DNA of 64,000 nucleotides, from the NCBI RefSeq assembly GCF_018614915.1, contig NZ_JAGGNU010000009.1, positions 117,754-181,753 on the forward strand, in the 5' to 3' direction. This document shows, piece by piece, positions 10,950 through 21,636 of this stretch. The notes under the pieces are model-generated. The model was not told the origin of the DNA and did no database searches. It saw only the letters and a program-made list of their open reading frames with translations. The DNA is from Variovorax paradoxus. Its GTDB lineage: Bacteria; Pseudomonadota; Gammaproteobacteria; Burkholderiales; Burkholderiaceae_C. A program made the position numbers and the translations under genes. Position 1 is the stretch's first letter, and each line of letters starts with the position of its first letter.

Positions 10950-11387
10950 TCATTGAATGGCAATGCGGCGAGGCTGCGCGGAAGCGCGCCGTTGCACGGT
11001 GATGTGCACGATGCCGTCGCGGTAGCTGGCCTCGACGCTATCGGGGTCCGCGTCTTCCGCGAGCGTGAGAACGCGGCGGAAGCTGCCGGCGAAGCGCTCG
11101 TTGATGTGCACGGTGGCGGGTGCGTCCGGCGCCGGGAGCGTGGGCTTGCGCTCGCCGGCAATCGTCAGCAGGCCGCGGTCGAGCTGGATGTCGAGCGTGG
11201 CCGGATCGATGCCGGGGGCGAAGGCATAGATCTCCACCGTTTGCGGCGTACCGCCGACATTCAGGGCCGGGAAACTGCCGCGGCCCAAGCCGCGAATGGT
11301 CGGAGATAGATCGAAGGCCTGCTGCATTTCGCGTTGCAGGCGATCCATCTCGGCGAACAGGTCGCGCGGGAACAGGGATCGATACAT
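10950..11387 (-). CDS. Hsp20/alpha-crystallin small heat shock protein (first of pair)
   Basis: A 145-residue small heat shock protein. The N-terminal arm (SLFPRDLFAEMDRLQREMQ) resembles that of E. coli-type and proteobacterial class A Hsp20s; the alpha-crystallin domain runs from about residue 35 (FPALNVGGTPQTVEIYAFAP) to ASYRDGIVHITVQRR. The ATG at 11387 has GGAGG 7 bp upstream. Upstream lie a sigma-32-like promoter (11454-11482) and a structured leader (11396-11444). The two tandem sHsps differ clearly in sequence and may form mixed oligomers, as known for paired class A/B sHsps. Confidence 0.93.
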   Translation of the reverse strand: MYRSLFPRDLFAEMDRLQREMQQAFDLSPTIRGLGRGSFPALNVGGTPQTVEIYAFAPGIDPATLDIQLDRGLLTIAGERKPTLPAPDAPATVHINERFAGSFRRVLTLAEDADPDSVEASYRDGIVHITVQRRASAQPRRIAIQ

Positions 11388-11395
11388 GGCGAAAC

Positions 11396-11444
11396 CTCCA
11401 TCTGGTTGAAACAAATGGAGCGCCGGAGACGCCTCCGGCGCTTC
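11396..11444 (-). promoter_or_regulatory. candidate RNA thermometer in hsp20 leader
   Basis: Two overlapping stems can form in the leader RNA. Stem 1 (11417-11444) is about 12 bp with loop GCGT. Stem 2 pairs CTCCATTTG (11412-11420) with CAGATGGAG (11396-11404), 9 bp with one G-U and a 7-nt loop; it buries most of the ribosome-binding GGAGG. Both stems use the same CTCC, so they partly exclude each other. This is the geometry of a heat-controlled translation switch. Pairing is seen directly; the function is inferred. Confidence 0.45.
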
Positions 11445-11453
11445 CGGTCGAGG

Positions 11454-11482
11454 AAGTAGGAGCGCCCGGCGCGGATTTCAAG
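11454..11482 (-). promoter_or_regulatory. sigma-32 (RpoH) type promoter for the hsp20 operon
   Basis: On the minus strand CTTGAAA (11476-11482) is followed after 13 bp by CTCCTACTT (11454-11462). This fits the heat-shock consensus CTTGAA / CCCCAT-T at the usual spacing. Transcription would start near 11447, giving a leader of about 60 nt before the first Hsp20 gene. Confidence 0.65.
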
Positions 11483-11505
11483 AGGCGCGATGCGCGCCGA
11501 AAAGC

Positions 11506-11676
11506 TCAGGAAGGATCTTTGCTGCGCGTGCGCCCCACGGCGCTGAAGATGCCGATGCCGAGCAGGATGAGCGCGCCGATGCCGATGTAGAGCGTCGGCA
11601 CGCCGGCCACGGAGGCGCCCCAGGCCACGCCGGCCAGGAAGATCAGAAAGCCGATCAGATAGAGCGCAAAAGACAT
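11506..11676 (-). CDS. small two-helix membrane protein
   Basis: A 56-residue protein with two hydrophobic segments (about residues 2-20 and 26-47: LYLIGFLIFLAGVAWGA and YIGIGALILLGIGIFSAVG) and a short basic tail (GRTRSKDPS). I recognise no named family; similar tiny membrane proteins are common and unstudied. GGAGAAAG precedes the ATG at 11676. It lies between the hsp20 operon and the aldo/keto reductase on the same strand; the heat-shock promoter lies inside or just after its 3' end. Confidence 0.65.
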   Translation of the reverse strand: MSFALYLIGFLIFLAGVAWGASVAGVPTLYIGIGALILLGIGIFSAVGRTRSKDPS

Positions 11677-11766
11677 GTTCTTTCTCCGATGTGGGGATCG
11701 AAACAGTTTGCTGCGCGACAGTTGCAGGCAGGGCGGCCACGGCCGCCAAAACATGTCGGAGGGTGC

Positions 11767-12732
11767 CTACTGCCCCGCCGGTTCGGCGCTTGCGGCGTCG
11801 AGTTCCGCGACGGTCTCCGCATCGAGCGCCAGACTTGCCGCAGCCGCCAGCTCGTCGAGCTGCTTCTGCGAAGTGGCGCTCGCGATCGGCGCCGTGATCG
11901 AGGGCCGCGCGATCTGCCATGCGATCGCAACCTGGCCGGGCGTCGCGCCATGGGCCTTGGCGGCGGCGTCGAGCGCGGCCAGGATGCGCAGCCCGCGTGG
12001 ATTGAGGTACTTCTTCGTCGTACCGGCGCCGCGCGCACTCTTGGCAGCATCCGCCTCGCTGCGGTACTTGCCGGTCAGGAAGCCGGCCGCCAGCGCATAG
12101 AAGTTGATCACGCCGACGCCGCGCTCCAGGCACAGCGGCTCCAGCGCGTCCTCGAACACCGCGCGGTCATAGAGGTTGTAGAGCGGCTGCAGGCTTTCGT
12201 AGCGCGGCAGGCCTTCGCGCTCGGCGATGTCCAGTGCCTCGGCCAAGCGCGGCGCGCTGTGGTTCGAGGCGCCGATCGCGCGCACCTTGCCGGCCTTGAT
12301 CAGTTCGGCGAAGGCGCCGAGCGTATCGGCCAGCGGCGTCTCGGCATCGTCGTCGTGCGACTGGTAGAGATCGATGTGGTCGGTCTTCAGGCGCTTGAGC
12401 GAGGCATCGACGGCTTCGCGGATGTAGGCCGGCGACAGCCCTTGCTTGCCTTCGCCCATCGGCTTGCCGACCTTGGTCGCGAGCACCACGCGGTTGCGCT
12501 TGCCGGTCTGGCGCAGCCATTTGCCGATGATGGTTTCCGATTCGCCGCCGCTGTGGCCCGGCACCCAGCTCGAGTAGACGTCGGCGGTGTCGACGAAGTT
12601 GAAGCCGGCGTCGAGCCAGGCATCGAGCAGCCGGAACGAGAGCGCCTCGTCGACGGTCCAGCCGAAGACGTTGCCGCCGAAAGCCAGCGGCGAGACTTGA
12701 AGGCCGGAGCGGCCCAGGGAACGAAGCTGCAT
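11767..12732 (-). CDS. aldo/keto reductase
   Basis: A 321-residue NADP(H)-dependent TIM-barrel oxidoreductase of the YdjG/YajO-like bacterial aldo/keto reductase group. The catalytic tetrad is visible: Asp and Tyr in FVDTADVYSSW, Lys in VVLATKVGKP and His in LYQSHDDD. The late region KQLDELAAAASLAL is the usual C-terminal helix. Substrate unknown; such enzymes reduce small aldehydes and ketones. It lies 19 bp after the second chromate-transporter half gene, on the same strand. Confidence 0.88.
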   Translation of the reverse strand: MQLRSLGRSGLQVSPLAFGGNVFGWTVDEALSFRLLDAWLDAGFNFVDTADVYSSWVPGHSGGESETIIGKWLRQTGKRNRVVLATKVGKPMGEGKQGLSPAYIREAVDASLKRLKTDHIDLYQSHDDDAETPLADTLGAFAELIKAGKVRAIGASNHSAPRLAEALDIAEREGLPRYESLQPLYNLYDRAVFEDALEPLCLERGVGVINFYALAAGFLTGKYRSEADAAKSARGAGTTKKYLNPRGLRILAALDAAAKAHGATPGQVAIAWQIARPSITAPIASATSQKQLDELAAAASLALDAETVAELDAASAEPAGQ

Positions 12733-12751
12733 GGATGGTTTCCTCGAGGTC

Positions 12752-13351
12752 TTACACGAAGCCCAGCGCACCCAGCAGCGCGCCGGCGCCGAGCAGCCAG
12801 AGCAGGTGGAGGCGGGTGCGCCAGACGATAAATGCTGAGATGCCGGTCAAGAGCCATAGGTGCCAGGCGGGTACAGCGCCGCCATGGTTGCCGCCCGCCA
12901 GCACCCAGCCGGTCGCGATCAGCAGGCCCACCACCACCGGCGCCATGCCCTGCTTGAAGGCGCGCACCTCGCGCCGCGTGCGGTTGCGGTGGCCCCAGCG
13001 CGTCGCGACGTAGGTGAGCGTGGTGCTCGGCAGCATGATGCCGACCATGGTGATCGCCAGCCCCATCAGGCCAAGGCCCCAGGCCTGCGGGCCGGCGCCG
13101 ATGCCGCCGCCTGCGTTGAGGCCCACGTTCCATCCCATCAGCGCCACGAAGAGCACGTTCGGGCCCGGCGCAGCCTGCGCGATCGCAACCGAGGAACTGA
13201 ACTGCGCATCGGTGAGCCAGCCGTGCTGGTCGACCAGATAGCGGTGCATGTCGGGCACCGTGGTGATGGCGCCGCTGATCGACAGCAGCGAGAGCAGCAG
13301 GTACTGGCCAAAAAGCGCCAGCCAGTCGTGCCAGTGCATGACGGTGCTCAT
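12752..13351 (-). CDS. chrA: chromate transporter half-protein (ChrA domain), second
   Basis: A 199-residue hydrophobic protein with one CHR (chromate transporter) domain of about five or six membrane segments. Family blocks are HGWLTDAQFSSSVAIAQAAPGPN near residues 43-65 and the RRAEVRAFKQGMAPVVVG-like central region (here RREVRAFKQGMAPVVVGLL). Short CHR proteins work as a heteromeric pair; the partner is the gene before it, with which it overlaps by 4 bp (ATGA). Such pairs export chromate or related oxyanions, though some may move other anions. Confidence 0.85.
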   Translation of the reverse strand: MSTVMHWHDWLALFGQYLLLSLLSISGAITTVPDMHRYLVDQHGWLTDAQFSSSVAIAQAAPGPNVLFVALMGWNVGLNAGGGIGAGPQAWGLGLMGLAITMVGIMLPSTTLTYVATRWGHRNRTRREVRAFKQGMAPVVVGLLIATGWVLAGGNHGGAVPAWHLWLLTGISAFIVWRTRLHLLWLLGAGALLGALGFV

Positions 13352-13935
13352 GAATCGATCTTTCGCCAGGTCCACACACAGGCCACACCGCCCACCACCA
13401 GCAGCACCCATCCGAGCGGAATGCGGGCAATGGCGATGGCACCGAAAACAAGGGCCACGAAGCCCAGGCAGACGCCGAAGCCGAGCGGGTGCCGGCGCAG
13501 CGCCGGGATCAGCTTGATGCCGGTGGCGGCGATCAGTCCGCCGGCCACCGCGCCCATGCCGCGCAGGGCGCCGGCCACCTCCGGATTGCCGGCGAAGTGG
13601 GCATAGAGCAGGGCCAGCACCAGGATCACGCCCAGCGGCACGGTCAGCATGCCGGCCACCGCGGCGACGGCACCGCGCAGCCCGAAATAGCGGTCGCCGA
13701 TCATCAGCGCGAGGTTGATCACGTTCGGCCCCGGCAGCACCTGGGCGACCGCCCAGTCCTCGAGGAATTCGTCGGCCGTGAGCCAGCGCTTCTTCTCGAC
13801 CATTTCGCGCTGCACGATCGCGAGCACGCCGCCGAAGCCCTGCAGTGCGAGCCAGGTGAAGGATACGAACAGGTCGCCGGGGGAATGAGGTTGCGGGCGC
13901 TCGGATGTCGCCGCATCGGGAGGGGGCGGGTGCAT
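13348..13935 (-). CDS. chrA: chromate transporter half-protein (ChrA domain), first
   Basis: A 195-residue single CHR-domain protein. The start of the domain (FTWLALQGFGGVLAIVQREMVEKKRW) with the FGG motif and the block LEDWAVAQVLPGPNVINLALMIGD identify the family. It is the N-terminal-type partner of the following half gene, overlapping it by 4 bp, so translation is coupled. Together they equal one full-length ChrA. Expression is not obviously under a ChrB-type regulator here, since none is adjacent. Confidence 0.86.
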   Translation of the reverse strand: MHPPPPDAATSERPQPHSPGDLFVSFTWLALQGFGGVLAIVQREMVEKKRWLTADEFLEDWAVAQVLPGPNVINLALMIGDRYFGLRGAVAAVAGMLTVPLGVILVLALLYAHFAGNPEVAGALRGMGAVAGGLIAATGIKLIPALRRHPLGFGVCLGFVALVFGAIAIARIPLGWVLLVVGGVACVWTWRKIDS

Positions 13936-13990
13936 TGCGCTCGATTATGTGCCGACACACCTGCGGCCTGCATGCTGCGACACTGGCGCC

Positions 13991-14899
13991 ATGCAGCTGC
14001 GTGCGCTCTTCGATCTCTGCAGACAGGCCGTGCTGTCGTGGAAGGCCGACTACGCTCCGAGCATGGGTGCGGCGCTGGCCTACTACACCGTGTTCTCCGT
14101 GGCGCCCCTGCTGCTGATCGTGATCTCGGTGGCGGGCCTGGTGTTCGGCGACGAGGCGGCGCGTGGCGAGATCCTCGCGCAGCTGTCGGGGCTGATGGGC
14201 GAGCAGGGCGCGCGGGCGGTGCAGGGCATGCTGGAGTCGGTCAACAAGCCGAAGGAGGGCATCGTCGCGACCGTGATCGGCTTCGCCTTGCTGCTGATCG
14301 GCGCGACCACGGTGTTCGGCGAACTGCAGGACGCGCTCGACCGCATCTGGCGCGCCCCCGCGCGCAAGGAGGGCCAGGGCGTGCTGAACCTGCTGCGCGC
14401 TCGCCTGCTGTCCTTCAGCATGATCATGGGCATCGGCTTCCTGCTCATGGTGTCGCTGGTGGCGAGCGCGGCGCTGGCGGCGCTCGGCAAATGGTGGGCG
14501 CCGGTCTTCGGCGGCTGGGCCGGGCTGGCGCAGGCGGTCAACTTCGTCTTCAGCTTCGTCATGGTGACGATCGGCTTCGCGCTGATCTACAAGATCATGC
14601 CGCGCGTGCGCGTGCAATGGCGCGACGTGTGGGTCGGTGCCGCGGTGACGGCGCTGCTGTTCGCCATCGGCAAGCACCTGATCGGCCTGTACATCGGCAA
14701 GAGCAGCGTGGCCTCGGGCTACGGGGCGGCAGGCTCGCTGGTGGTGGTGCTGGTATGGGTCTACTACTCGGCGCAGATCTTCCTGCTGGGTGCCGAGTTC
14801 ACCTGGGTCTACGCGCACAAATACGGATCGCTGCGCAACGTCGCGCGGCCGGATGCGCCTTCCTCGCCGACACGCGACAAGGTCTCGAACAGGCTCTAG
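13991..14899 (+). CDS. YihY/virulence factor BrkB family membrane protein
   Basis: A 302-residue inner-membrane protein with about six predicted membrane segments. Family hallmarks are MGAALAYYTVFSVAPLLLIVISVAGLVFG (split here as two adjoining blocks, residues about 22-50), GELQDALDRIWRAP and the late GYGAAGSLVVVLVWVYYSAQIFLLGAEFT region. Once called RNase BN in error, the family has no settled function. The ATG at 13991 sits beside the divergent chrA start 55 bp away. The 3' end shares a CTAG with the convergent DUF924 gene. Confidence 0.9.
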   Translation: MQLRALFDLCRQAVLSWKADYAPSMGAALAYYTVFSVAPLLLIVISVAGLVFGDEAARGEILAQLSGLMGEQGARAVQGMLESVNKPKEGIVATVIGFALLLIGATTVFGELQDALDRIWRAPARKEGQGVLNLLRARLLSFSMIMGIGFLLMVSLVASAALAALGKWWAPVFGGWAGLAQAVNFVFSFVMVTIGFALIYKIMPRVRVQWRDVWVGAAVTALLFAIGKHLIGLYIGKSSVASGYGAAGSLVVVLVWVYYSAQIFLLGAEFTWVYAHKYGSLRNVARPDAPSSPTRDKVSNRL

Positions 14900-15441
14900 C
14901 CTGCGAAGCCGCCCTGGTCGAGAAACTTCTGCTCCTCGGGCGTGGTGTCGCGGCCCAAGGCCTTGTTGCGATGGGGAAAGCGGCCGAAGCGCGCGATGAT
15001 GTCCCGGTGCAGCACCGCGTAGCGCTGCGTGTTGGCGTCGAGCGCGGCGTTGAGCGCGACCGAGCGTTCCTGGTCCGCCAGCGATTCGGAATGCATCAAG
15101 GGCAGGTAGAAGAAGGGCCGTAGCGCGGCTTCGACCTGCCGGTCCAGGCCGGCCTCGATCGCCGCCCGCGCGACCGCCCGTGCCTTGCCGTCGGTGGCGA
15201 ACATGTGGGCGCTGTTGCGCCATGCGTTGCGCGGGAACTGGTCCAGCAGCACCAAGAGGGCGAGCGCGCCTTCGGCGTCGGCGGCCCAGGCATCGAGCGC
15301 GCCGGTGGCGGCAGCGTGATGGGCGGCTTCGAAGCGCGATTTGAATTCGGCATCGAAGGAATCGTCCTTGGAAAACCAACGCTTCGGTCCGGCTTCGCGC
15401 CAGAAGGTCGCGACTTCGTGGGCTGGGGGCAGTGCTTTCAT
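14896..15441 (-). CDS. DUF924 family protein
   Basis: A 181-residue helical, soluble protein of the DUF924 family. Characteristic blocks are FWREAGPKRWFSKDDSFDAEF near the start, LLVLLDQFPRNAWRNSAHMFATD in the middle, FFYLPLMHSESLADQE and FGRFPHRNKALGRDTTPEE near the end. The fold is related to tetratricopeptide-like helical repeats and the function is unknown. The ATG at 15441 gives the family's usual N-terminus. It converges with yihY with a 4-bp overlap. Confidence 0.88.
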   Translation of the reverse strand: MKALPPAHEVATFWREAGPKRWFSKDDSFDAEFKSRFEAAHHAAATGALDAWAADAEGALALLVLLDQFPRNAWRNSAHMFATDGKARAVARAAIEAGLDRQVEAALRPFFYLPLMHSESLADQERSVALNAALDANTQRYAVLHRDIIARFGRFPHRNKALGRDTTPEEQKFLDQGGFAG

Positions 15442-15549
15442 GGGCGCGATGATGCCATCCGGGTGCCCCGAAAGTCGGGCTCGCGGCCGACACGCTCCGC
15501 GCCGTGCGCTGGCTATGCTGGGTGCTCTTGAAACTGACGGAGACTCGCA

Positions 15550-15999
15550 ATGAACCGATATGGCACCCTCTTGCGCATGGCCTTGGTGGCTGGCGTCGCG
15601 ACCGCGGCCCTCGCTGGCTGCGGAATGATGTCGAAGTCCAACACCGCGAATTTCAGCGGCAGCATGAACGCGGCCAGCGAAGTTCCGCCCAACATGACGC
15701 GCGGCAGCGGCCTGGCCGAAGCCTGGCTGAACAAGGACACCAACGTCCTCAAGTACAAGATCGTCTATACCGGGCTGAGCGGCCCGGCCACGGGGGCGCA
15801 CTTCCATGGTCCGGCCGCTGCCGGCGCCAACGCCGGCATCGTGCTGCCGTTCGCGAATCCGGCCAGCCCGATCGAGGGCCAGGCCACGCTGACGCCGGCC
15901 CAGGCTGCCGACCTCATGGGCGGCAAGTGGTACGCCAACATCCACACGGCGGCCAATCCGGCCGGCGAAATCCGCGGACAGCTGCTGCCGAAGATGTAG
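15550..15999 (+). CDS. CHRD domain lipoprotein
   Basis: A 149-residue exported protein with a lipoprotein signal peptide: the lipobox is LAGC, with the lipidated Cys near residue 24. The rest is one CHRD domain, named after chordin: NFSGSMNAASEVPP opens it, YTGLSGPATGAHFHGPA lies in the middle and WYANIHTAANPAGEIRGQL closes it. CHRD domains are beta-rich and occur in many bacterial surface or periplasmic proteins; no activity is established. It stands alone, 41 bp before the patatin gene. Confidence 0.88.
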   Translation: MNRYGTLLRMALVAGVATAALAGCGMMSKSNTANFSGSMNAASEVPPNMTRGSGLAEAWLNKDTNVLKYKIVYTGLSGPATGAHFHGPAAAGANAGIVLPFANPASPIEGQATLTPAQAADLMGGKWYANIHTAANPAGEIRGQLLPKM

Positions 16000-16040
16000 A
16001 CAGCCGGAACGACGGATTGCGCATGGTGTCCAATCGATCC

Positions 16041-17249
16041 ATGCGCACCTCGAAGAAACCGCGTCCGTCCGCCTCCCGCCCCTCCATCTCCCGCATCGAC
16101 ATCACCACCGCCAGGAAGGCCCTGGTGCTCCAGGGCGGCGGCGCGCTGGGCGCCTACCAGGCCGGCGTCTATGCCGGCGTGTTCGAGAAGCACAAGACGC
16201 TCGACTGGGTGGCCGGCGTGTCGATCGGCGCGGTCAATGCCGCGCTGATCGCCGGCAATGCGCCCGAGCTTCGTGTCGCTCGCCTGCGCGAGTTCTGGGA
16301 TCTCGTTTCATCGGGAGCGGCCCAGCGCCTGCCGCCAGGCTGGGGCGACCGCACGCTCTTCAACCAGTGGAGTGCCACCTCGACGGCGATGTTCGGCGTG
16401 CCCGGCTTCTTCACGCCGCGCCGCAGCCCGGCGCTGCTGCTCGGCGGAGCGGCGCCCGTGCTGAGCTACTACGACACCGCGCCGCTTCAGTCCACGCTCG
16501 AGCGCCTGGTGGATTTCGACCGGCTCAACGACGACGAGATCCGCTTCAGCGTGGGCGCCGTCAACGTACGCAGCGGCAACTCGGTCTATTTCGACAACCG
16601 CAAGCAGCGCATCGGCCCGGAACACATCATGGCCAGCGGCGCCTTGCCGCCCGGCTTTGCCCCGGTGCACATCGATGGCGAGGACTACTGGGACGGCGGC
16701 ATCGTTTCCAACACGCCCCTGCAGTACGTGCTCGACATGCATCCGCGCAGCGAGCAGCTGATGGTGCTGCAGGTCGACCTGTTCAGTGCCCGCGGCACCA
16801 TGCCGCGCACCCTCGCCGAGACCCTGGAGCGGCAGAAGGACATCACCTACTCGAGCCGCACCCGCATGAACACCGATGCAATGGCCTCCAACATGAACCT
16901 TCAGCAGGCCGTGGCCGACCTGATCGCCAGGCTGCCGGCCTCGCTGCGCAAGGACCCCAGCGTCGCCGCCGTGTGCGCCCAGCTGACGCACGAGCCGATC
17001 GAGATCGTGCACCTGATCTACCGCGACAAACCCTACGAGCTCGATTCCAAGGACTACGAGTTCTCGCGCGCCTCGGTCGACGAGCACTGGGAGGCCGGCA
17101 TGCGCGACATCTGCAACACGCTCGCGCATCCCGAATGGCTGAAGAGCGCCTCGCAGGTCAATGGCGTCACCACCTTCGACCTGACCCAGCCCAGCGCGCC
17201 GCGCGTTCGCCACCCGATGCGGGTGCCGGCCATTCCGGCCGCCCGCTAA
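16041..17249 (+). CDS. patatin-like phospholipase with DUF3734 tail
   Basis: A 402-residue lipid acyl hydrolase. The patatin domain (about 25-230) shows the oxyanion loop [13 protein letters not shown], the nucleophile elbow GVSIG and the catalytic Asp in YWDGGIVSN, forming the Ser-Asp dyad. The C-terminal part matches DUF3734, including [20 protein letters not shown] and [12 protein letters not shown]. Proteins of this layout are often found near 3-hydroxybutyrate dehydrogenase and PHB genes, as here, so a role in storage-lipid turnover is possible. The ATG at 16023 is an alternative start. Confidence 0.9.
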   Translation: MRTSKKPRPSASRPSISRIDITTARKALVLQGGGALGAYQAGVYAGVFEKHKTLDWVAGVSIGAVNAALIAGNAPELRVARLREFWDLVSSGAAQRLPPGWGDRTLFNQWSATSTAMFGVPGFFTPRRSPALLLGGAAPVLSYYDTAPLQSTLERLVDFDRLNDDEIRFSVGAVNVRSGNSVYFDNRKQRIGPEHIMASGALPPGFAPVHIDGEDYWDGGIVSNTPLQYVLDMHPRSEQLMVLQVDLFSARGTMPRTLAETLERQKDITYSSRTRMNTDAMASNMNLQQAVADLIARLPASLRKDPSVAAVCAQLTHEPIEIVHLIYRDKPYELDSKDYEFSRASVDEHWEAGMRDICNTLAHPEWLKSASQVNGVTTFDLTQPSAPRVRHPMRVPAIPAAR

Positions 17250-17280
17250 GGGCACTGGTCAGCTTGGTTCAAGACTGGGG

Positions 17281-17313
17281 GTGCAAGCTGCGTCACGGGC
17301 ACGCAGCTTGCAC
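17281..17313. other. perfect 13-bp stem-loop without T-tract
   Basis: Arms 17281-17293 and 17301-17313 are exact inverted repeats (GTGCAAGCTGCGT and its complement) around the loop CACGGGC. It lies between the patatin gene and bdhA, 45 bp before the bdhA start. No T-run follows, so it is not a classical terminator; it may protect a processed bdhA transcript or halt patatin transcription with Rho. Confidence 0.7.
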
Positions 17314-17358
17314 GCACCATCACCGCTTTCCCTCCACCCCCAAGGCAAAGGACATCCC

Positions 17359-18141
17359 ATGCAACTCAAGGACAAGGTCGCTTTCATCACCGGTTCTGCC
17401 AGCGGCATCGGCAAGGAGATCGCCATGCTGTTTGCGCAGGAAGGCGCGAAGATCGTGATCGCCGACCTCAACAAGCAGGCGGCCGATGCCACCGCGGCGG
17501 AACTCGAAAAGGGCGGCGCGCAGGCGATCGGCGTCGGTGTCGACGTCACCAGCGAGGCGCAGGTCGATGCCGCCGTCGAAGAGGCCGCCGCGGCCTTCGG
17601 CGGCATCGACATCCTGATCAGCAACGCCGGCATCCAGATCGTTCACCCGGTCGAGGAGTTCAGCTTCGCCGACTGGAAGAAGATGCTGGCCATCCATCTC
17701 GACGGTGCCTTCCTCACCACCAAGGCCTGCCTGAAGCACATGTACGCGCAGGGCCGCGGCGGCAGCGTGATCTACATGGGCTCGGTGCATTCCAAGGAAG
17801 CCTCGCTGCTCAAGGCGCCCTACGTCACGGCCAAGCACGGCCTGATCGGTTTGGCCAAGACCGTCGCGAAGGAGGGTGCGAAGCACGGCGTGCGCGCCAA
17901 CGTGATCTGCCCGGGTTTCGTGCGCACCCCGCTGGTCGAGAAGCAGATCCCCGAGCAGGCGAAGACGCTGGGCATCAGCGAGGAAGAAGTGATCAAGAAC
18001 GTGATGCTCAACGAGACGGTGGATGGCGAGTTCACCACCACCGATGACGTCGCGCGCGTGGCGCTGCTGTTCGCCGCCTTCCCGACCAATGCGCTGACCG
18101 GCCAGTCGCTGGTGGTGAGCCACGGCTGGTTCATGCAGTGA
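17359..18141 (+). CDS. bdhA: 3-hydroxybutyrate dehydrogenase
   Basis: A 260-residue short-chain dehydrogenase that interconverts (R)-3-hydroxybutyrate and acetoacetate with NAD+, used in polyhydroxybutyrate breakdown. Cofactor site [16 protein letters not shown]-type [10 protein letters not shown], active-site Ser in [15 protein letters not shown] with Tyr and Lys in YVTAKHG. The C-terminus [11 protein letters not shown] is diagnostic of BdhA. The ATG at 17359 is preceded by a stem-loop and AAAGGA 9 bp upstream. Its 3' end overlaps the convergent MarR-GNAT gene by 11 bp. Confidence 0.92.
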   Translation: MQLKDKVAFITGSASGIGKEIAMLFAQEGAKIVIADLNKQAADATAAELEKGGAQAIGVGVDVTSEAQVDAAVEEAAAAFGGIDILISNAGIQIVHPVEEFSFADWKKMLAIHLDGAFLTTKACLKHMYAQGRGGSVIYMGSVHSKEASLLKAPYVTAKHGLIGLAKTVAKEGAKHGVRANVICPGFVRTPLVEKQIPEQAKTLGISEEEVIKNVMLNETVDGEFTTTDDVARVALLFAAFPTNALTGQSLVVSHGWFMQ

Positions 18142-19093
18142 GCTTCAGCTCCCAGGTCTCGCCGACCAGTTGCTGGCCGAAGCCCTCGTAGGGCTCGGAC
18201 TTCACCAGCTTGAAAGCTCTTGCGGCATAGATGCCGCGCGCGGCTTCGAGGCAGCTGTTGGTCCACAGCACCATCTTCCGGTAGCCCTTCTGGCGCGCGA
18301 AGGCGATGCATTCATCGGTGAGCCGGGCGCCCAGGCCCAGGCCGCGCGCCTGCGGCGCGAGGATCAGCAACCGCAACTGGGCCACGGTGGCCGACTTGCG
18401 CATCAGGAACACCGCGCCGACGCGCTCGCCGTCGAGCTCGGCGATCCAGCAGCGCTCCCATTCGGGCTGGAACTTGCGCAGGAACTGGGCCGCGATCTCG
18501 GCCACCAGCGCCTCGAATTCGCTGTTCCAGCCGTACTCGCGGGCATAGATCTCGCCATGCTGCTGCACCACCCAGCCGATGTCGCCGGGCCCCGGGTCGC
18601 GCAGCACGGCGGTGCGGGGCCTGGGCAACGCGTTCGCCGCGGGTTCGATCAGCGCCTGCACGGTGTGCATCGCGTCGATCAGCTGCCGCTGCTGCGGCGT
18701 CGAGAGCGGGGAGAGCAGGACGCGTGCCTCGTCGCGCGACTTCTGCTGCAGCGGCGCGAAGGCCGCATGGCCCGCCTCCGTGAGGCGCAGCAGGCTCTGG
18801 CGCGCGTCCTTCGGATGCGTCTCGCGCGTGAGCCAGCCTGCGGCTTCGAAGCGACGCAGGATGCGGCTCAGGTAGCCGCCGTCCAGCCCCAGGTCCTTGC
18901 CGATCTCGCTCGCCACGGCAGTCTCGCGGTGCGCAAGCTCGTACAGCACGCGCACGTCGGTCAGCGACATCTCGCTGCCGAGGTAGGGGTCGAGGGCGCC
19001 GATGCGGCGCGTGTAGAAGCGGTTGAACTGGCGCACGGCCTTGACGGCGGCTACGTCGCTGGAGATGGGTGTTTCAACGGTCATGCTTGCCAT
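18131..19093 (-). CDS. MarR-GNAT fusion (regulator/acetyltransferase)
   Basis: A 320-residue two-domain protein. Residues about 15-150 form a MarR winged helix ([53 protein letters not shown]). Residues about 160-318 form a GNAT acetyltransferase with the acetyl-CoA loop [14 protein letters not shown] and [18 protein letters not shown]. Fusions of this kind are known in proteobacteria but their acetyl acceptor is unknown. Start is ATG at 19093 or the in-frame ATG at 19084. A GTCAA-N9-TTGAC dyad lies directly upstream, suggesting self-control. Confidence 0.88.
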   Translation of the reverse strand: MASMTVETPISSDVAAVKAVRQFNRFYTRRIGALDPYLGSEMSLTDVRVLYELAHRETAVASEIGKDLGLDGGYLSRILRRFEAAGWLTRETHPKDARQSLLRLTEAGHAAFAPLQQKSRDEARVLLSPLSTPQQRQLIDAMHTVQALIEPAANALPRPRTAVLRDPGPGDIGWVVQQHGEIYAREYGWNSEFEALVAEIAAQFLRKFQPEWERCWIAELDGERVGAVFLMRKSATVAQLRLLILAPQARGLGLGARLTDECIAFARQKGYRKMVLWTNSCLEAARGIYAARAFKLVKSEPYEGFGQQLVGETWELKLTA

Positions 19094-19094
19094 T

Positions 19095-19113
19095 GTCAAA
19101 TAAAATGATTGAC
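19095..19113. promoter_or_regulatory. candidate MarR operator
   Basis: GTCAA (19095-19099) and TTGAC (19109-19113) form an inverted repeat with a 9-bp AT-rich spacer, in an otherwise GC-rich window, just upstream of the MarR-GNAT start. MarR proteins bind dyads of this size. It could also affect the divergent ygiQ gene. Confidence 0.4.
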
Positions 19114-19258
19114 TGAAGCAAGTATCACTTCGGTTGCCGCCGCGCACGGGGCAAGGCCTTTGGGGCGACAGACCCAGCCCGAACCCGTAAAATCGCCGGT
19201 TGCCCGAAATGGCCCACCGCGGTCCACGCGGCACATCCCGCCGCCCCCCTCTTCCCCG

Positions 19259-21592
<2,334 letters not shown>

Positions 21593-21636
21593 GTCTCTGA
21601 AGCGGCTTGCGGCCAAGCCGATGTATGGTGTGGCCC

